DNA of 44,936 nucleotides from Betaproteobacteria bacterium UBA7395 (GTDB lineage Bacteria; Pseudomonadota; Gammaproteobacteria; Burkholderiales; Rhodocyclaceae), in NCBI GenBank assembly GCA_002470165.1, contig DKNF01000266.1, forward strand, positions 1-44,936, read 5' to 3'. The notes under the pieces were generated by a model. It was not told the origin of the DNA. It did not search any database and worked only from the letters and a program-made list of their open reading frames with translations. Shown here one piece after another: positions 1 to 8,465 of this stretch. Every line of letters starts with the position of its first letter. Positions within the stretch are counted from its first letter, which is position 1. Both the position numbers and the translations under genes were made by a program.

Positions 1-372
1 CTGCTCGGCTGCTCGACGCGCGAGGTGCAGCACGACCGCATCGCCGCCGCCCGCGAGATGGCTGCGCGCTACGGCTGCCCGGTCGCTCTCAAAGGCTGCG
101 GCACGATCATTGCCGGACCGGATGGCCGCTGGTGGATCAACACCACCGGCAATCCGGGCATGGCCACGGCCGGCATGGGCGACGTCCTGAGCGGGATGAT
201 CGCCACCCTGCTGGCCCAGCAATGGCCGGCGGAACAGGCCTTGCTGGCGGCGGTGCATCTGCACGGTGCGGCCGCCGACCGGCTGGTTGCCGACGGCATC
301 GGCCCGATCGGCCTGACCGCCGGCGAAATCATCGACAGCGCGCGCTGCCTGGTCAACGACTGGCTGCGCTGA
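1..372 (+). CDS. nnrD: ADP-dependent NAD(P)H-hydrate dehydratase, 3' end (partial)
   Basis: The reading frame is open at the left edge (frame 1, starting Leu-Leu-Gly-Cys-Ser) and ends with TGA at 370-372, so only the last 123 residues are visible. The sequence carries the family's ribokinase-like signature [19 protein letters not shown], where the Asp of the AGMGDVLSG stretch is the catalytic base. The upstream [11 protein letters not shown] segment is also typical. The enzyme uses ADP or ATP to dehydrate damaged (S)-NADHX/NADPHX back to NAD(P)H in the cytoplasm. In many bacteria this domain is the C-terminal half of a bifunctional Nnr protein with an epimerase domain in front. The window does not show whether that is the case here. 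It is convergent with the next gene, with only 9 bases between the stops. Confidence 0.88.
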   Translation: MLGCSTREVQHDRIAAAREMAARYGCPVALKGCGTIIAGPDGRWWINTTGNPGMATAGMGDVLSGMIATLLAQQWPAEQALLAAVHLHGAAADRLVADGIGPIGLTAGEIIDSARCLVNDWLR

Positions 373-381
373 AGTGCAGCC

Positions 382-1872
382 TCAATCCGCCGCCGGCGGC
401 GACGGATAGGGATAGAGCATGTTCAGCGCCTGGCTCTGGCCGTTGGGCTGGACGATGCGGACATGCTCGCGGCGCAGTTCCCGGGCATGCAGCACCCCAC
501 AGGCATGGGCGATCATTTCCACTTCCTGGTTCATGTTGCGCGTGTAATGGGCAACCCGCTCGGCCTTGTCCTCGACGACCAGACCGCGCTGCAGTTTCTG
601 GTTGTGCGTGGTGATGCCGGTCGGACAGGTGTTCTGGTGACAGCGCAAGGCCTGGATGCAGCCGAGCGCAAACATGTAGCCGCGGGCCGAATTGACCAGA
701 TCGGCACCACAGGCCAATGCCCAGGCGACCTTGGCCGGGGTCAGCAGCTTGCCCGAGGCAATCACCTTGATCCGCTCGCGCAAGCCGTTTTCGATCAACG
801 CATCGACCACGCGCGGCAGCGCTTCGTTGATCGACAGGGCCATGTGATCGGCCAGCGCCTGCGGCGCCGCGCCCGAACCGCCCTCGCCGCCATCGATGGT
901 GAGGAAATCCGGCGCGCTCCACAAACCGCGCCGTCTGACGGCTTCGGCCAGCTCATGCATGAACTGCCAGCCGCCGATGGCAGTCTTGATGCCGACCGGC
1001 TTGCCGGTCACTTCGCGGACATGCACGACCATGTCGAGCAGTTCCTCCATCGTCCCGGTCTCGGGGTGACGGTTTGGCGACAGCGAATCCTTGCCCAGCG
1101 GAATACCGCGGATGGCGGCGATCTCGGCCGTCACCTTGGCCGCCGGCAGCACCCCGCCTTTACCCGGCTTGGCGCCCTGCGACAGCTTGATCTCGAAGGC
1201 GCGAACATGCTCGTGCCCGGCCAGTTCGCGCAGACGCAGGTCGCTCAGGCGACCGGCTTCGTCGCGGACACCGTACTTGGCCGTGCCGATCTGGAAAATG
1301 ACGTCGCAGCGCCCTTCGAGATGGTAGGGGCTGAGCCCGCCTTCGCCGGTATCCATATAGCAGCCGGCCAGGGCCGCGCCTTGCGAGAGGGCGCGGACGG
1401 CCGGCCGGGAAATGGCGCCGAAACTCATGCCGCTGATATTGATCAGCGAGCGTGCGGCGAACGGCTTGTCGCACCAGCCTTCACCGATCATCACCGGCGG
1501 CGACGGCCGGTGATCGCTGTCGAGCACCGGAAAGGCGGCGTTCACAAAAACCAGCGCCCCGGATTGATTGATGTCGTAGGTCGAACCGAAGCCGATCATG
1601 CCGCCTTCGTTCTTGGCCAGCCGATAGACCCAGGCGCGTGTCGCCCGGTTGAAGGGCATTTCCTCGCGGTCACCGAGGAAGAAGTACTGGCGGAAGTATT
1701 CGCCCAGGCTTTCGAAGAAGAAACGCAGATGGCCGACAATGGGGAAATTGCGCAGGACCGTGTGGCGCTTCTGGGTGACGTCGCGCAGGTACCAGAACAG
1801 CAGGAGCACCGCCAGCACCAGAACGACCATCACCCCCAGACTGACGTGAAACACCCCGACGATTTCTGACAT
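382..1872 (-). CDS. Membrane-anchored FMN-binding glutamate synthase-family protein
   Basis: A 496-residue protein that resembles the FMN/Fe-S synthase domain of GltB but lacks the amidotransferase and FAD subunits. One hydrophobic segment at residues about 8-28 should anchor it in the inner membrane. The TIM-barrel part shows the NISGMSFGAIS and TIDGGEGGSGAAP motifs that bind FMN. Near the C-terminus a C-x5-C-x4-C set (GCIQALRCHQNTCPTG) matches the 3Fe-4S ligands of glutamate synthase. The frame extends 12 codons further upstream to a TTG, but ATG at 1872 gives a sensible start. Stand-alone proteins of this family are widespread and their substrate is not established, so true glutamate synthase activity should not be assumed. 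The gene is divergent from nadC with 53 bases between starts, and the nadC promoter -35 overlaps this start codon. Confidence 0.85.
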   Translation of the reverse strand: MSEIVGVFHVSLGVMVVLVLAVLLLFWYLRDVTQKRHTVLRNFPIVGHLRFFFESLGEYFRQYFFLGDREEMPFNRATRAWVYRLAKNEGGMIGFGSTYDINQSGALVFVNAAFPVLDSDHRPSPPVMIGEGWCDKPFAARSLINISGMSFGAISRPAVRALSQGAALAGCYMDTGEGGLSPYHLEGRCDVIFQIGTAKYGVRDEAGRLSDLRLRELAGHEHVRAFEIKLSQGAKPGKGGVLPAAKVTAEIAAIRGIPLGKDSLSPNRHPETGTMEELLDMVVHVREVTGKPVGIKTAIGGWQFMHELAEAVRRRGLWSAPDFLTIDGGEGGSGAAPQALADHMALSINEALPRVVDALIENGLRERIKVIASGKLLTPAKVAWALACGADLVNSARGYMFALGCIQALRCHQNTCPTGITTHNQKLQRGLVVEDKAERVAHYTRNMNQEVEMIAHACGVLHARELRREHVRIVQPNGQSQALNMLYPYPSPPAAD

Positions 1873-1894
1873 TGTCTGCCCCTGACGGTACAAT
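1866..1894 (+). promoter_or_regulatory. Sigma-70-type promoter for nadC
   Basis: CTGACA at 1866-1871 (5 of 6 to the -35 consensus) and TACAAT at 1889-1894 (5 of 6 to the -10 consensus) are separated by exactly 17 bases. The expected transcript start near 1901 gives a short leader of about 25 bases before the nadC ATG at 1926. The -35 covers the first codon of the divergent gene, so transcription of the two may interfere. Confidence 0.6.
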
Positions 1895-1925
1895 TCGCGC
1901 CTAAGCATGCCGCCGGAACCCAGAG

Positions 1926-2789
1926 ATGTCCATAGAATTCGCCTACCCGCTCGCCGCAGAAATCACCCGCAATGTCGACGCCGCCCTGACCGAGGATGTC
2001 GGCCCCGGCGACCTGACCGCTTCCCTGGTACCCGGCGACCGTCAGGTCCGGGCCACGGTCATTTCGCGGGAAGCCGGCGTGCTTTGCGGCACGGCCTGGT
2101 TCGACGAATGCGTGCGCCGCCTCGACCCGGATGCCCGCATCACCTGGCAGGCCGGCGACGGCGAACGGATCGCTGCCGATCAGCTGCTATGCACCATCGA
2201 CGGTAACGGCCGCGCCCTGCTGACCGCCGAGCGCAGCGCGCTGAACTTTCTGCAATTGCTGTCGGCGGTGGCCAGCAAGGTCCGCATCTACGCCGACGCC
2301 ATCGCCGGCACCCGGGCGCAGGTCGTCGACACCCGCAAGACCCTGCCCGGCCTGCGCATTGCCCAGAAATACGCCGTCCGCGCCGGCGGCGGCGGCAACC
2401 ACCGGCTGGCTTTGTGGGATGCGATCCTGATCAAGGAAAACCACATCCATACCGCCGGCGGCATCGCCCAGGCCTACACGGCGGCCGAGCGGGTCGCCGG
2501 GCAAGCCGCCGACCGCTGCAAGTTCATCCAGGTCGAAGTCGAAAACCTCGACGAGCTGCACCAGGCACTGGCCGCTGGCGCGCGGATGATCCTGCTCGAC
2601 AATTTCACCACCGACCTGATGCGCGAGGCCGTCGCCGTCAACGCCGGGCGCGCCATTCTCGAAGCCTCCGGCAACGTCAGCCTGGAAACCATCCGCGCCA
2701 TTGCCGAAACCGGGGTCGATCGCATCTCGGTCGGTGCGCTGACCAAGGACGTCAAGGCGCTCGACCTGTCGATGCGCTTCGTCGGCTAA
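1926..2789 (+). CDS. nadC: Nicotinate-nucleotide pyrophosphorylase (carboxylating)
   Basis: The enzyme transfers phosphoribosyl from PRPP to quinolinate, with decarboxylation, to give nicotinate mononucleotide in de novo NAD synthesis. The 287-residue length is normal for the family. Diagnostic stretches are present: TAERSALNFLQLLS, the DTRKTLPGLR catalytic/PRPP region, the KYAVRAGGGGNHR glycine-rich loop, the ILIKENHI lysine motif, EVEN, and ILEASGNVS near the C-terminus. Transcription probably starts from the promoter at 1866-1894. The diguanylate cyclase gene follows 14 bases after the stop, so the two are likely cotranscribed. NAD-related genes bracket this corner of the window (nnrD lies further left), but no functional link to the cyclase is evident. 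Confidence 0.97.
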   Translation: MSIEFAYPLAAEITRNVDAALTEDVGPGDLTASLVPGDRQVRATVISREAGVLCGTAWFDECVRRLDPDARITWQAGDGERIAADQLLCTIDGNGRALLTAERSALNFLQLLSAVASKVRIYADAIAGTRAQVVDTRKTLPGLRIAQKYAVRAGGGGNHRLALWDAILIKENHIHTAGGIAQAYTAAERVAGQAADRCKFIQVEVENLDELHQALAAGARMILLDNFTTDLMREAVAVNAGRAILEASGNVSLETIRAIAETGVDRISVGALTKDVKALDLSMRFVG

Positions 2790-2803
2790 GCGGAAGCCGG
2801 CGA

Positions 2804-4147
2804 ATGACTTCCCAGGATGCCGGCCTGCAAACCCTGACCCGCTTGTACGTGCGCCTGCTGCACGTCCTGTTTGCACTCTCCCCCTGCGTCGCCATTGTTT
2901 ACCTGATGCTGTTCCAGGATGCGTCGCTGCGCTTCGAAAGCCATGCCTTCCACGAACTGGCGATTGCGGTCGCCATACTCTCCTGCCTGTTCGTGGCCTG
3001 GATTACCTGGCATTGCTACCTCGATTCGGGCGAACCCCTGCTGCGCTGGCTGACGCTCGGTTTCATCGGCTTTGCCGTGGTTTATGCGCCGCACGGCCTG
3101 TTCACCGGCTACGCGCAAGACTACCCGATGCTCTTCCTGCTCTACGGCCCGGCCTCACGCCTCACCCTCAATCTGTGCCTGCTGTTCGGCGTACTCAATC
3201 ACGGCCGACCGGCAGACCCGCCGAAGGCGCGTACAGACAAATCCTTCTGGCTGCTCTGGCTGGCAGGATTCCTGGCACTCGACGGGTTGATTGCCTGGCT
3301 CGCGCTGTCACCGGCCGGCAGTATGCCGCTGGTCCGCATCGGCATGGAGGGAAGCGCCCTGCTCATCGCCTTCGTCGCCCTGTTGCGGATGCAGAGCCGC
3401 GGTAGCGGCCTGCCGCTGCTGGCGATCTACTCGCTGTCGCTGGCGATGTTTGCCCAATCCTCGCTGTCCTTCCTGCTCGCCGGCCCCTGGAATCACCAGT
3501 GGTGGCTGGCGCACGCGATCAGCGCTTCAGGCTTTCTCCTGCTTAGTTATGGGGTCGTCCGGGCTTTCCAGACGACACGCTCTTTCGCCACAGTGTACAG
3601 CCAGGAAATCATCATCCGCCAGCTTGAAGCCGCCAACGAACGCCTGACGCTGATGGCCACCACCGACTCCCTGACCGGCATTGCCAACCGCCGCCATTTC
3701 TTCGAACGCGCCGGCGAGGAATTGATCCGGGCCAGCCGCAACGATCACCCGCTCTGCCTGCTGCTGCTGGATATCGATCACTTCAAGGTGATCAACGACA
3801 CGCACGGTCATCAGGCCGGCGATACCGTACTCAGGAAAATGGCCGGCCGCATCGACGAAATGCTGCGCGGCTCCGACCTGTTCGGCCGCCTGGGCGGCGA
3901 GGAATTCGGCATCCTCCTGCCGGAAACCGACATGCCAGCCGCCATCGCCATTGCCGAGCGCATCCGCCAGCACGTCTCCGGCCTGGTCATCACGCATGAA
4001 AACCTGAAGCTGTCGGTCACCGTCAGCCTCGGCGTCGCCCAGTTCCCGAGCGACGGCGAACGTTTCGACCTGCTGTTCGCAGAAGCCGACCGCCGCCTCT
4101 ACCGCGCCAAGGAAAGCGGCCGCAACCGCGTTTACCCGGCGGTTTGA
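2804..4147 (+). CDS. Membrane diguanylate cyclase (GGDEF) with intact I-site
   Basis: A 447-residue protein. Residues about 1-255 form roughly seven to eight hydrophobic segments, a membrane sensor region I cannot assign to a named family. A short linker/coiled coil at about 262-285 leads to a GGDEF domain beginning TTDSLTGIANRR. The active-site motif is GGEEF at residues 364-368. RGSD at 355-358, five residues upstream, is the inhibitory c-di-GMP site (RxxD), so feedback-controlled synthesis of c-di-GMP from two GTP is expected. The frame runs open far into nadC, but ATG 2804 follows nadC by 14 bases and has GGAAG upstream. No EAL domain is present. It is convergent with thrC, with 10 bases between the stops. 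Confidence 0.93.
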   Translation: MTSQDAGLQTLTRLYVRLLHVLFALSPCVAIVYLMLFQDASLRFESHAFHELAIAVAILSCLFVAWITWHCYLDSGEPLLRWLTLGFIGFAVVYAPHGLFTGYAQDYPMLFLLYGPASRLTLNLCLLFGVLNHGRPADPPKARTDKSFWLLWLAGFLALDGLIAWLALSPAGSMPLVRIGMEGSALLIAFVALLRMQSRGSGLPLLAIYSLSLAMFAQSSLSFLLAGPWNHQWWLAHAISASGFLLLSYGVVRAFQTTRSFATVYSQEIIIRQLEAANERLTLMATTDSLTGIANRRHFFERAGEELIRASRNDHPLCLLLLDIDHFKVINDTHGHQAGDTVLRKMAGRIDEMLRGSDLFGRLGGEEFGILLPETDMPAAIAIAERIRQHVSGLVITHENLKLSVTVSLGVAQFPSDGERFDLLFAEADRRLYRAKESGRNRVYPAV

Positions 4148-4157
4148 GGCTCAGTCG

Positions 4158-5585
4158 TCAGACGCGCTCGACCACGAAGCGCTTGATCGCCTCGACATCC
4201 GGGTCCATGACCACGACGTGCTGCTCGAGATTTTCAATCCCGGCCAGTTCGGCGGGACGAACTGGTTCGGTACCCAGCGCTTCGCGGATGGTTTCCTCGA
4301 ATTTCGCCGGCTGCGCGGTTTCCAGAACGATCATCGGCACGCCCGGCTGACGTTTTTCCAGCGCGACCTTGAGTCCGTCGGCGGTATGCGTGTCGAGCAT
4401 GACCTGGTAGCGCCCCTGGGCAACGCGGATGGTGTTGATGCGATCGGTGTGCGAGCTGCGCCCGGAAACGAACCCGAATTTCGGCAGATCCTTCCAGTAG
4501 ACCGTGGTGCTCAGATCGAAGGCCTTGCCCTGATCGACCCTGGACCACAGGTCGCGGATCACCACCGGGTCGCGGCCGACCAGATCGAAAACAAAACGCT
4601 CGAAGTTCGAGGCCTTGGAGATATCCATCGACGGGCTGGACGTCACGCTGGTTTCCGCCGAAGTCCGCGGACGGTAGATGCCGGTACGGAAGAACTCGTC
4701 GAGGACGTCGTTTTCATTGGTCGCCAGCACCAGTTGCTTGATCGGCAAGCCCATCATGCGGGCGATGTGGCCGGCGCAGATGTTGCCGAAGTTGCCCGAC
4801 GGCACGCAGAACGAGACCTGCTCGTCGTTGGTTTGGGTCGCCAGGAAATAGCCCTGGAAGTAATAGACGATCTGGGCCGCGACGCGTGCCCAGTTGATCG
4901 AATTGACGGCGCCGATCTTGTACTGCTTCTTGAACGCGGCGTCGTTGGAAACCGCCTTGACGATGTCCTGGGCGTCGTCGAACATGCCGCGTACGGCGAT
5001 GTTGAAGATGTTGGCATCGGTCAGCGAATACATCTGGGCGCGCTGGAAAGCACTCATCTTGCCGTCCGGCGAGAGCATGAAGACCTTGACGTTGTGCTTG
5101 CCGCGCATGGCGTATTCGGCGGCCGAACCGGTGTCGCCGGAAGTGGCGCCGAGGATGTTGATCGACTCGCCGCGCTTGTCCAGAACATACTCGAACAGGT
5201 TGCCGAGCAGTTGCATCGCCATGTCCTTGAAGGCCAGCGTCGGACCGTTCGACAGCTCCTGGGTGTACAACCCGTCTTCCAGCTTGGTCAGCGGCGTGAT
5301 CTGGCTGGCGTCGCCGCCGTTGCGGGTGAAGCGATAGACATCGGCGGTATAGGTTTTGGCGACGATGGCCTTGAGGTCGTCGGCCGGAATATCGGTGATG
5401 AACTTCGACAGGATTTCGTACGCCAGATCGGCGTAGGAAAGCTGGCGCCAGGCATCGAGGTCGGCGCGACTGACTTGCGGGTAGGATTCCGGCAGATACA
5501 GGCCACCGTCCGGCGCCAGGCCACCGAGAAGGATGTCGCAGAAGGCCTGGGGGGCGGACTGCCCGCGAGTCGAGATGTAGCGCAT
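4158..5585 (-). CDS. thrC: Threonine synthase
   Basis: A 475-residue PLP enzyme that converts O-phosphohomoserine to threonine. It starts MRYISTRGQ, typical of the family. The PLP Schiff-base lysine is in GPTLAFKDMA (Lys120), and the phosphate-binding GATSGDTGSAA motif follows. It lies downstream of alaA-hom on the same strand, but two unrelated genes are inserted between hom and thrC. The stop of the membrane protein gene is 33 bases upstream of this ATG. A TAAAAT box overlapping that stop (5616-5621, minus strand) could be a -10 for a private thrC promoter, but no convincing -35 is seen, so read-through from the inserted genes is the alternative. Confidence 0.97.
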   Translation of the reverse strand: MRYISTRGQSAPQAFCDILLGGLAPDGGLYLPESYPQVSRADLDAWRQLSYADLAYEILSKFITDIPADDLKAIVAKTYTADVYRFTRNGGDASQITPLTKLEDGLYTQELSNGPTLAFKDMAMQLLGNLFEYVLDKRGESINILGATSGDTGSAAEYAMRGKHNVKVFMLSPDGKMSAFQRAQMYSLTDANIFNIAVRGMFDDAQDIVKAVSNDAAFKKQYKIGAVNSINWARVAAQIVYYFQGYFLATQTNDEQVSFCVPSGNFGNICAGHIARMMGLPIKQLVLATNENDVLDEFFRTGIYRPRTSAETSVTSSPSMDISKASNFERFVFDLVGRDPVVIRDLWSRVDQGKAFDLSTTVYWKDLPKFGFVSGRSSHTDRINTIRVAQGRYQVMLDTHTADGLKVALEKRQPGVPMIVLETAQPAKFEETIREALGTEPVRPAELAGIENLEQHVVVMDPDVEAIKRFVVERV

Positions 5586-5618
5586 GGTGAAACCCTGGAA
5601 AGCGGAAAAATGATGATT

Positions 5619-6743
5619 TTAACGCGTCGACCGCCGGATTCGCACGGTCTGCAGCACGGAAACAATAAACAGCAGCAAGCCGAGCATGGCCAAGATCATG
5701 CCGGGCAAGACAAATCCGCCCAGAAACGCGCCACCAGCCAGCATGAAAAGGCCTGCCCGCAGCGCCCCGCGGACGACCAGGCGGCTACGCATCGCGTGAC
5801 GCTCCGAGGATTGCCGCCCCGGCCAGCGCCACACCGGCAGCAACTGACTCAAGGCGCCGGTCACAAGAGGCAGCAGGAACGCCGCCACCCAGGCCCATAG
5901 CCCGGGCATGGCCGGCATCACCCCGGCACCATGCAACACACCGGCAAGCAAACCCAATATCCAGCCGAACACAGCGGCAATGAGCGATACCGCCGCACCA
6001 TCGCCAAGAAGTCGCTGCCACCCGAAGCATTGCAGCCAGCGCACCAGCAACAGGCCGGCCAAGACCAGCAGCACCGCTGCCCCGACGGTCGCCAGCGACC
6101 AGTGAACGGCAATACTCAGAACCACCGTCAGCACGGCCAGCAGCATGGGCCACAGGTAACGCTGCAGCCATTGGGCGGCGCCCGGATCGGCCCGACCGAG
6201 CACGGTCGGCAGAAGAACCGGCAGTGTGCCGAATGCGGCCAGGCCGACCAGGCCCAGCGTGTTCAGGTGCAGATGCAGCAGGCGCCAGACTTGCCAATGC
6301 GCCGGCCACAGCGCCATCGCCAGAATGGCCATTAGCGCCAGCATCAGCACAGCAAGTGCTGCCGCATACCATCGCCAGCCCGGATGCGGCCGCCCCAGCG
6401 CGGCACGTGCCCGACGCACGATCCAGTAGAGCAAGCCGCCGGCCAGTGACAGATCGATGGCTGCTGCCAGTTGCAGCAGCTCGTAAGGGAAGATGCCCTG
6501 CAAAGCGAGGACCAGCAGGACCCCGGCCAACTGGGCAAACACCGGCAAACGCCGGATGATTGCCGGCGCATCGCCCGTTCGCGTGAGCACGGGAACGAAG
6601 TGCGTCATTGCCGCAAAGATCAGCGGCACAATGCCGACGGCAAACACCAGATGCGCCACCGCTGCCGGCGTGCCGACCCCGACCGCCGCCAGCGAGGCGG
6701 CTGCGATCAGGGCCAGCAGCGTCAGGGCAGCGGTTATCAGCAA
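5619..6743 (-). CDS. Polytopic His-rich membrane protein paired with DUF2249 gene
   Basis: A 374-residue, almost wholly hydrophobic protein with about 11-12 predicted membrane segments. Histidines sit in or near membrane segments: His31, His48 (in MTHFVPVLTRT), His157 and His159 (in LLHLHLNTLG, followed by GTLPVLLPTVLGR), and His271. This spacing recalls heme-binding membrane proteins of the NnrS/heme-copper-oxidase-subunit-I type, but I cannot place it in a named family. The start is probably TTG 6743, because the upstream gene's TGA ends one base before it, implying translational coupling. Transcription most likely comes from the FNR-type promoter in front of the DUF2249 gene. Function unknown. 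The context suggests a role in anaerobic or NO metabolism rather than threonine synthesis, despite the neighbours hom and thrC. Confidence 0.75.
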   Translation of the reverse strand: MLITAALTLLALIAAASLAAVGVGTPAAVAHLVFAVGIVPLIFAAMTHFVPVLTRTGDAPAIIRRLPVFAQLAGVLLVLALQGIFPYELLQLAAAIDLSLAGGLLYWIVRRARAALGRPHPGWRWYAAALAVLMLALMAILAMALWPAHWQVWRLLHLHLNTLGLVGLAAFGTLPVLLPTVLGRADPGAAQWLQRYLWPMLLAVLTVVLSIAVHWSLATVGAAVLLVLAGLLLVRWLQCFGWQRLLGDGAAVSLIAAVFGWILGLLAGVLHGAGVMPAMPGLWAWVAAFLLPLVTGALSQLLPVWRWPGRQSSERHAMRSRLVVRGALRAGLFMLAGGAFLGGFVLPGMILAMLGLLLFIVSVLQTVRIRRSTR

Positions 6744-6744
6744 A

Positions 6745-7017
6745 TCAGCCGCCGATCACCTTGAAATCGATGACGATGGCGCCCGGTTCGCGCTGCACGT
6801 ACTCAATCGACACCTGATTGCCGTAGCGCTGCTGCATCTGGGCAAGCAGCGGCAAAGGGTCGTGGTCGTTGCAGAAACGCATGGTTTCACCCGGCATCAG
6901 CGACTCGAGCGCGCCGAAGATGGCAGCATGACGAAAACGCTTGGCAACACCACGGGCGTCGAAGGGATAAAGCGCCTCGGCGGTGGGACGGTCGCAGGCA
7001 TGGATGGCGTGAGTCAT
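6745..7017 (-). CDS. DUF2249 domain protein
   Basis: A 90-residue soluble protein. It matches the DUF2249 pattern: a DARG segment near residue 20, GETMRFCNDHDPLPLLAQM in the middle, and a C-terminal strand ending with IDFKVIGG. Such proteins are commonly encoded near denitrification, NO-response and hemerythrin genes, but their biochemical role is not established. The ATG at 7017 has AAGGAA seven to eight bases upstream. A hairpin terminator for hom and an FNR-type box lie in the 140 bases before it, so it starts its own transcription unit. It is coupled to the downstream membrane protein gene, with one base between stop and start. Confidence 0.82.
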   Translation of the reverse strand: MTHAIHACDRPTAEALYPFDARGVAKRFRHAAIFGALESLMPGETMRFCNDHDPLPLLAQMQQRYGNQVSIEYVQREPGAIVIDFKVIGG

Positions 7018-7062
7018 GGGGATTTCCTTGTAAAAAAGCTGCCGCTAGCAGCAAGAGCCCCG

Positions 7063-7104
7063 ATTCTGCCGACCCCGGAACGGCATTTCCTTGATCTGCA
7101 TCGC
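7063..7104 (-). promoter_or_regulatory. FNR/DNR-type box and -10 for the DUF2249 operon
   Basis: Written on the plus strand the box is TTGATCTGCATCGC (7091-7104), matching TTGAT-N4-ATCAA at 8 of 10 defined positions. On the minus strand, 22 bases separate its inner edge from CAGAAT (7068 to 7063), which matches 4 of 6 of TATAAT. This is exactly the geometry of a class II FNR/CRP-family promoter with the activator centred at -41.5. The inferred start near 7056 gives a 39-base leader carrying the AAGGAA ribosome site. The same arrangement is seen before norC. Confidence 0.5.
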
Positions 7105-7115
7105 CCTGAACGACA

Positions 7116-7135
7116 AAGGGGGCCGCAGCCCCCTT
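7116..7135 (-). terminator. Hairpin terminator after hom
   Basis: AAGGGGGC (7116-7123) and GCCCCCTT (7128-7135) form a perfect 8-bp stem with a 4-base loop, 22 bases beyond the hom stop. The T run on the minus strand is short (TTTGT), so termination may be incomplete. It separates alaA-hom from the DUF2249 operon. Confidence 0.6.
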
Positions 7136-7157
7136 CTTCATGCGCAGATAGGCAGGT

Positions 7158-8462
7158 TTACTGCAGCTCTTCCAGACGGATACGCTTGACCTGGGCCTTG
7201 ACCGCGGCCAGCGCCTCGACCTTGGCGACTGCGGCGAGTGCTGCGCTTTCGCTGCAGACGTGGGTGAGGATGATGATATCGGTCTCGCCTTCTTCCGGCT
7301 CGCGCTGGAGCATGGCGTCGATCGAGATGCCCTGGTCGGCGAGGATGCGGGTGACGTCGGCTAGCACGCCAGCCTTGTCCTCGACGCGCAGGCGCAGGTA
7401 GTTGCCGGTCTCGATCTCGCTCATCGGCAGGATCGGCAGATTGGACATTGCGTTCGGCTGGAAGGCCAGGTGCGGCACGCGGTGTTCCGGGTCGGCGGTA
7501 GCCAGGCGGGTGACGTCAACCAGATCGGCGATCACTGCCGAAGCGGTCGGCTCGGCGCCGGCACCCTTGCCGTAGTAGAGCGTGGTGCCGACGGCGTCGC
7601 CCTTGACGACGACGGCGTTCATCGCGCCCTCGACGTTGGCGATCAGGCGCTTGGCCGGGATCAGCGTCGGATGCACGCGCAGCTCGACACCGTTTTCGCG
7701 GCGCTTGGCGATGCCAAGCAGCTTGATGCGGTAGCCGAGTTGTTCGGCATATCTGATGTCTGAGGCTTCAAGCTTGGTGATGCCCTCGACGTAAGCCTTG
7801 TCGAACTGCACCGGAATGCCGTAAGCGATCGAGGCGATCAGCGTCGCCTTGTGGGCGGCATCGACGCCTTCGATGTCGAAGGTCGGATCGGCCTCGGCAT
7901 AGCCCAGGCGTTGCGCCTCGGCGAGCACGTCGGCAAAGGACAGGCCCTTGTCGCGCATTTCGGAGAGGATGAAGTTGGTGGTGCCATTGATGATGCCAGC
8001 GGCCCATTCGATGCGGTTGGCGGTGAGGCCTTCGCGCAGCGCCTTGATAATCGGGATGCCACCGGCGACGGCGGCTTCGAAGGCGACCATGACGCCCTTC
8101 TGCTGGGCGGCGGTGAATATCTCGGTGCCATGCACGGCGAGCAGCGCCTTGTTGGCGGTGACGACGTGCTTGCCGTTGGCGATTGCCTGCATCACCAGCT
8201 CCTTGGCGACGCCGTAGCCGCCGATCAACTCGACGACGATGTCGATTTCCGGATCATTGACCAGGGCAAAGGCATCGGCCGTGACCCTGGCGCTACCGCC
8301 GGTGACCTGCTGGGCAAGTTCCACATTCTTGTCGGCCACGGCGGTAATGCGAATCGGGCGGCCGGCGCGGCGGGTAATTTCTTCCGCGTTACGATTGAGA
8401 ACGGTCCAGGTGCCACCGCCGACGGTGCCGATGCCGATTAGGCCTACATTGATGGGTTTCAT
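7158..8462 (-). CDS. hom: Homoserine dehydrogenase
   Basis: A 434-residue NAD(P)-dependent enzyme that reduces aspartate semialdehyde to homoserine for threonine and methionine synthesis. The N-terminal Rossmann motif is GLIGIGTVGGGTW. The catalytic domain contains NKALLAVHG, AAVAGGIPIIKALREGL, GIINGTTNFIL and EADPTFDIEGVDAAHKA. A C-terminal ACT domain (from about residue 350, YLRLRVEDKAGVLAD) indicates threonine feedback inhibition, as in other monofunctional bacterial enzymes of this length. Its ATG is three bases after the alaA stop, so the two form an operon. A hairpin follows the stop at 7116-7135. Confidence 0.97.
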   Translation of the reverse strand: MKPINVGLIGIGTVGGGTWTVLNRNAEEITRRAGRPIRITAVADKNVELAQQVTGGSARVTADAFALVNDPEIDIVVELIGGYGVAKELVMQAIANGKHVVTANKALLAVHGTEIFTAAQQKGVMVAFEAAVAGGIPIIKALREGLTANRIEWAAGIINGTTNFILSEMRDKGLSFADVLAEAQRLGYAEADPTFDIEGVDAAHKATLIASIAYGIPVQFDKAYVEGITKLEASDIRYAEQLGYRIKLLGIAKRRENGVELRVHPTLIPAKRLIANVEGAMNAVVVKGDAVGTTLYYGKGAGAEPTASAVIADLVDVTRLATADPEHRVPHLAFQPNAMSNLPILPMSEIETGNYLRLRVEDKAGVLADVTRILADQGISIDAMLQREPEEGETDIIILTHVCSESAALAAVAKVEALAAVKAQVKRIRLEELQ

Positions 8463-8465
8463 AGC

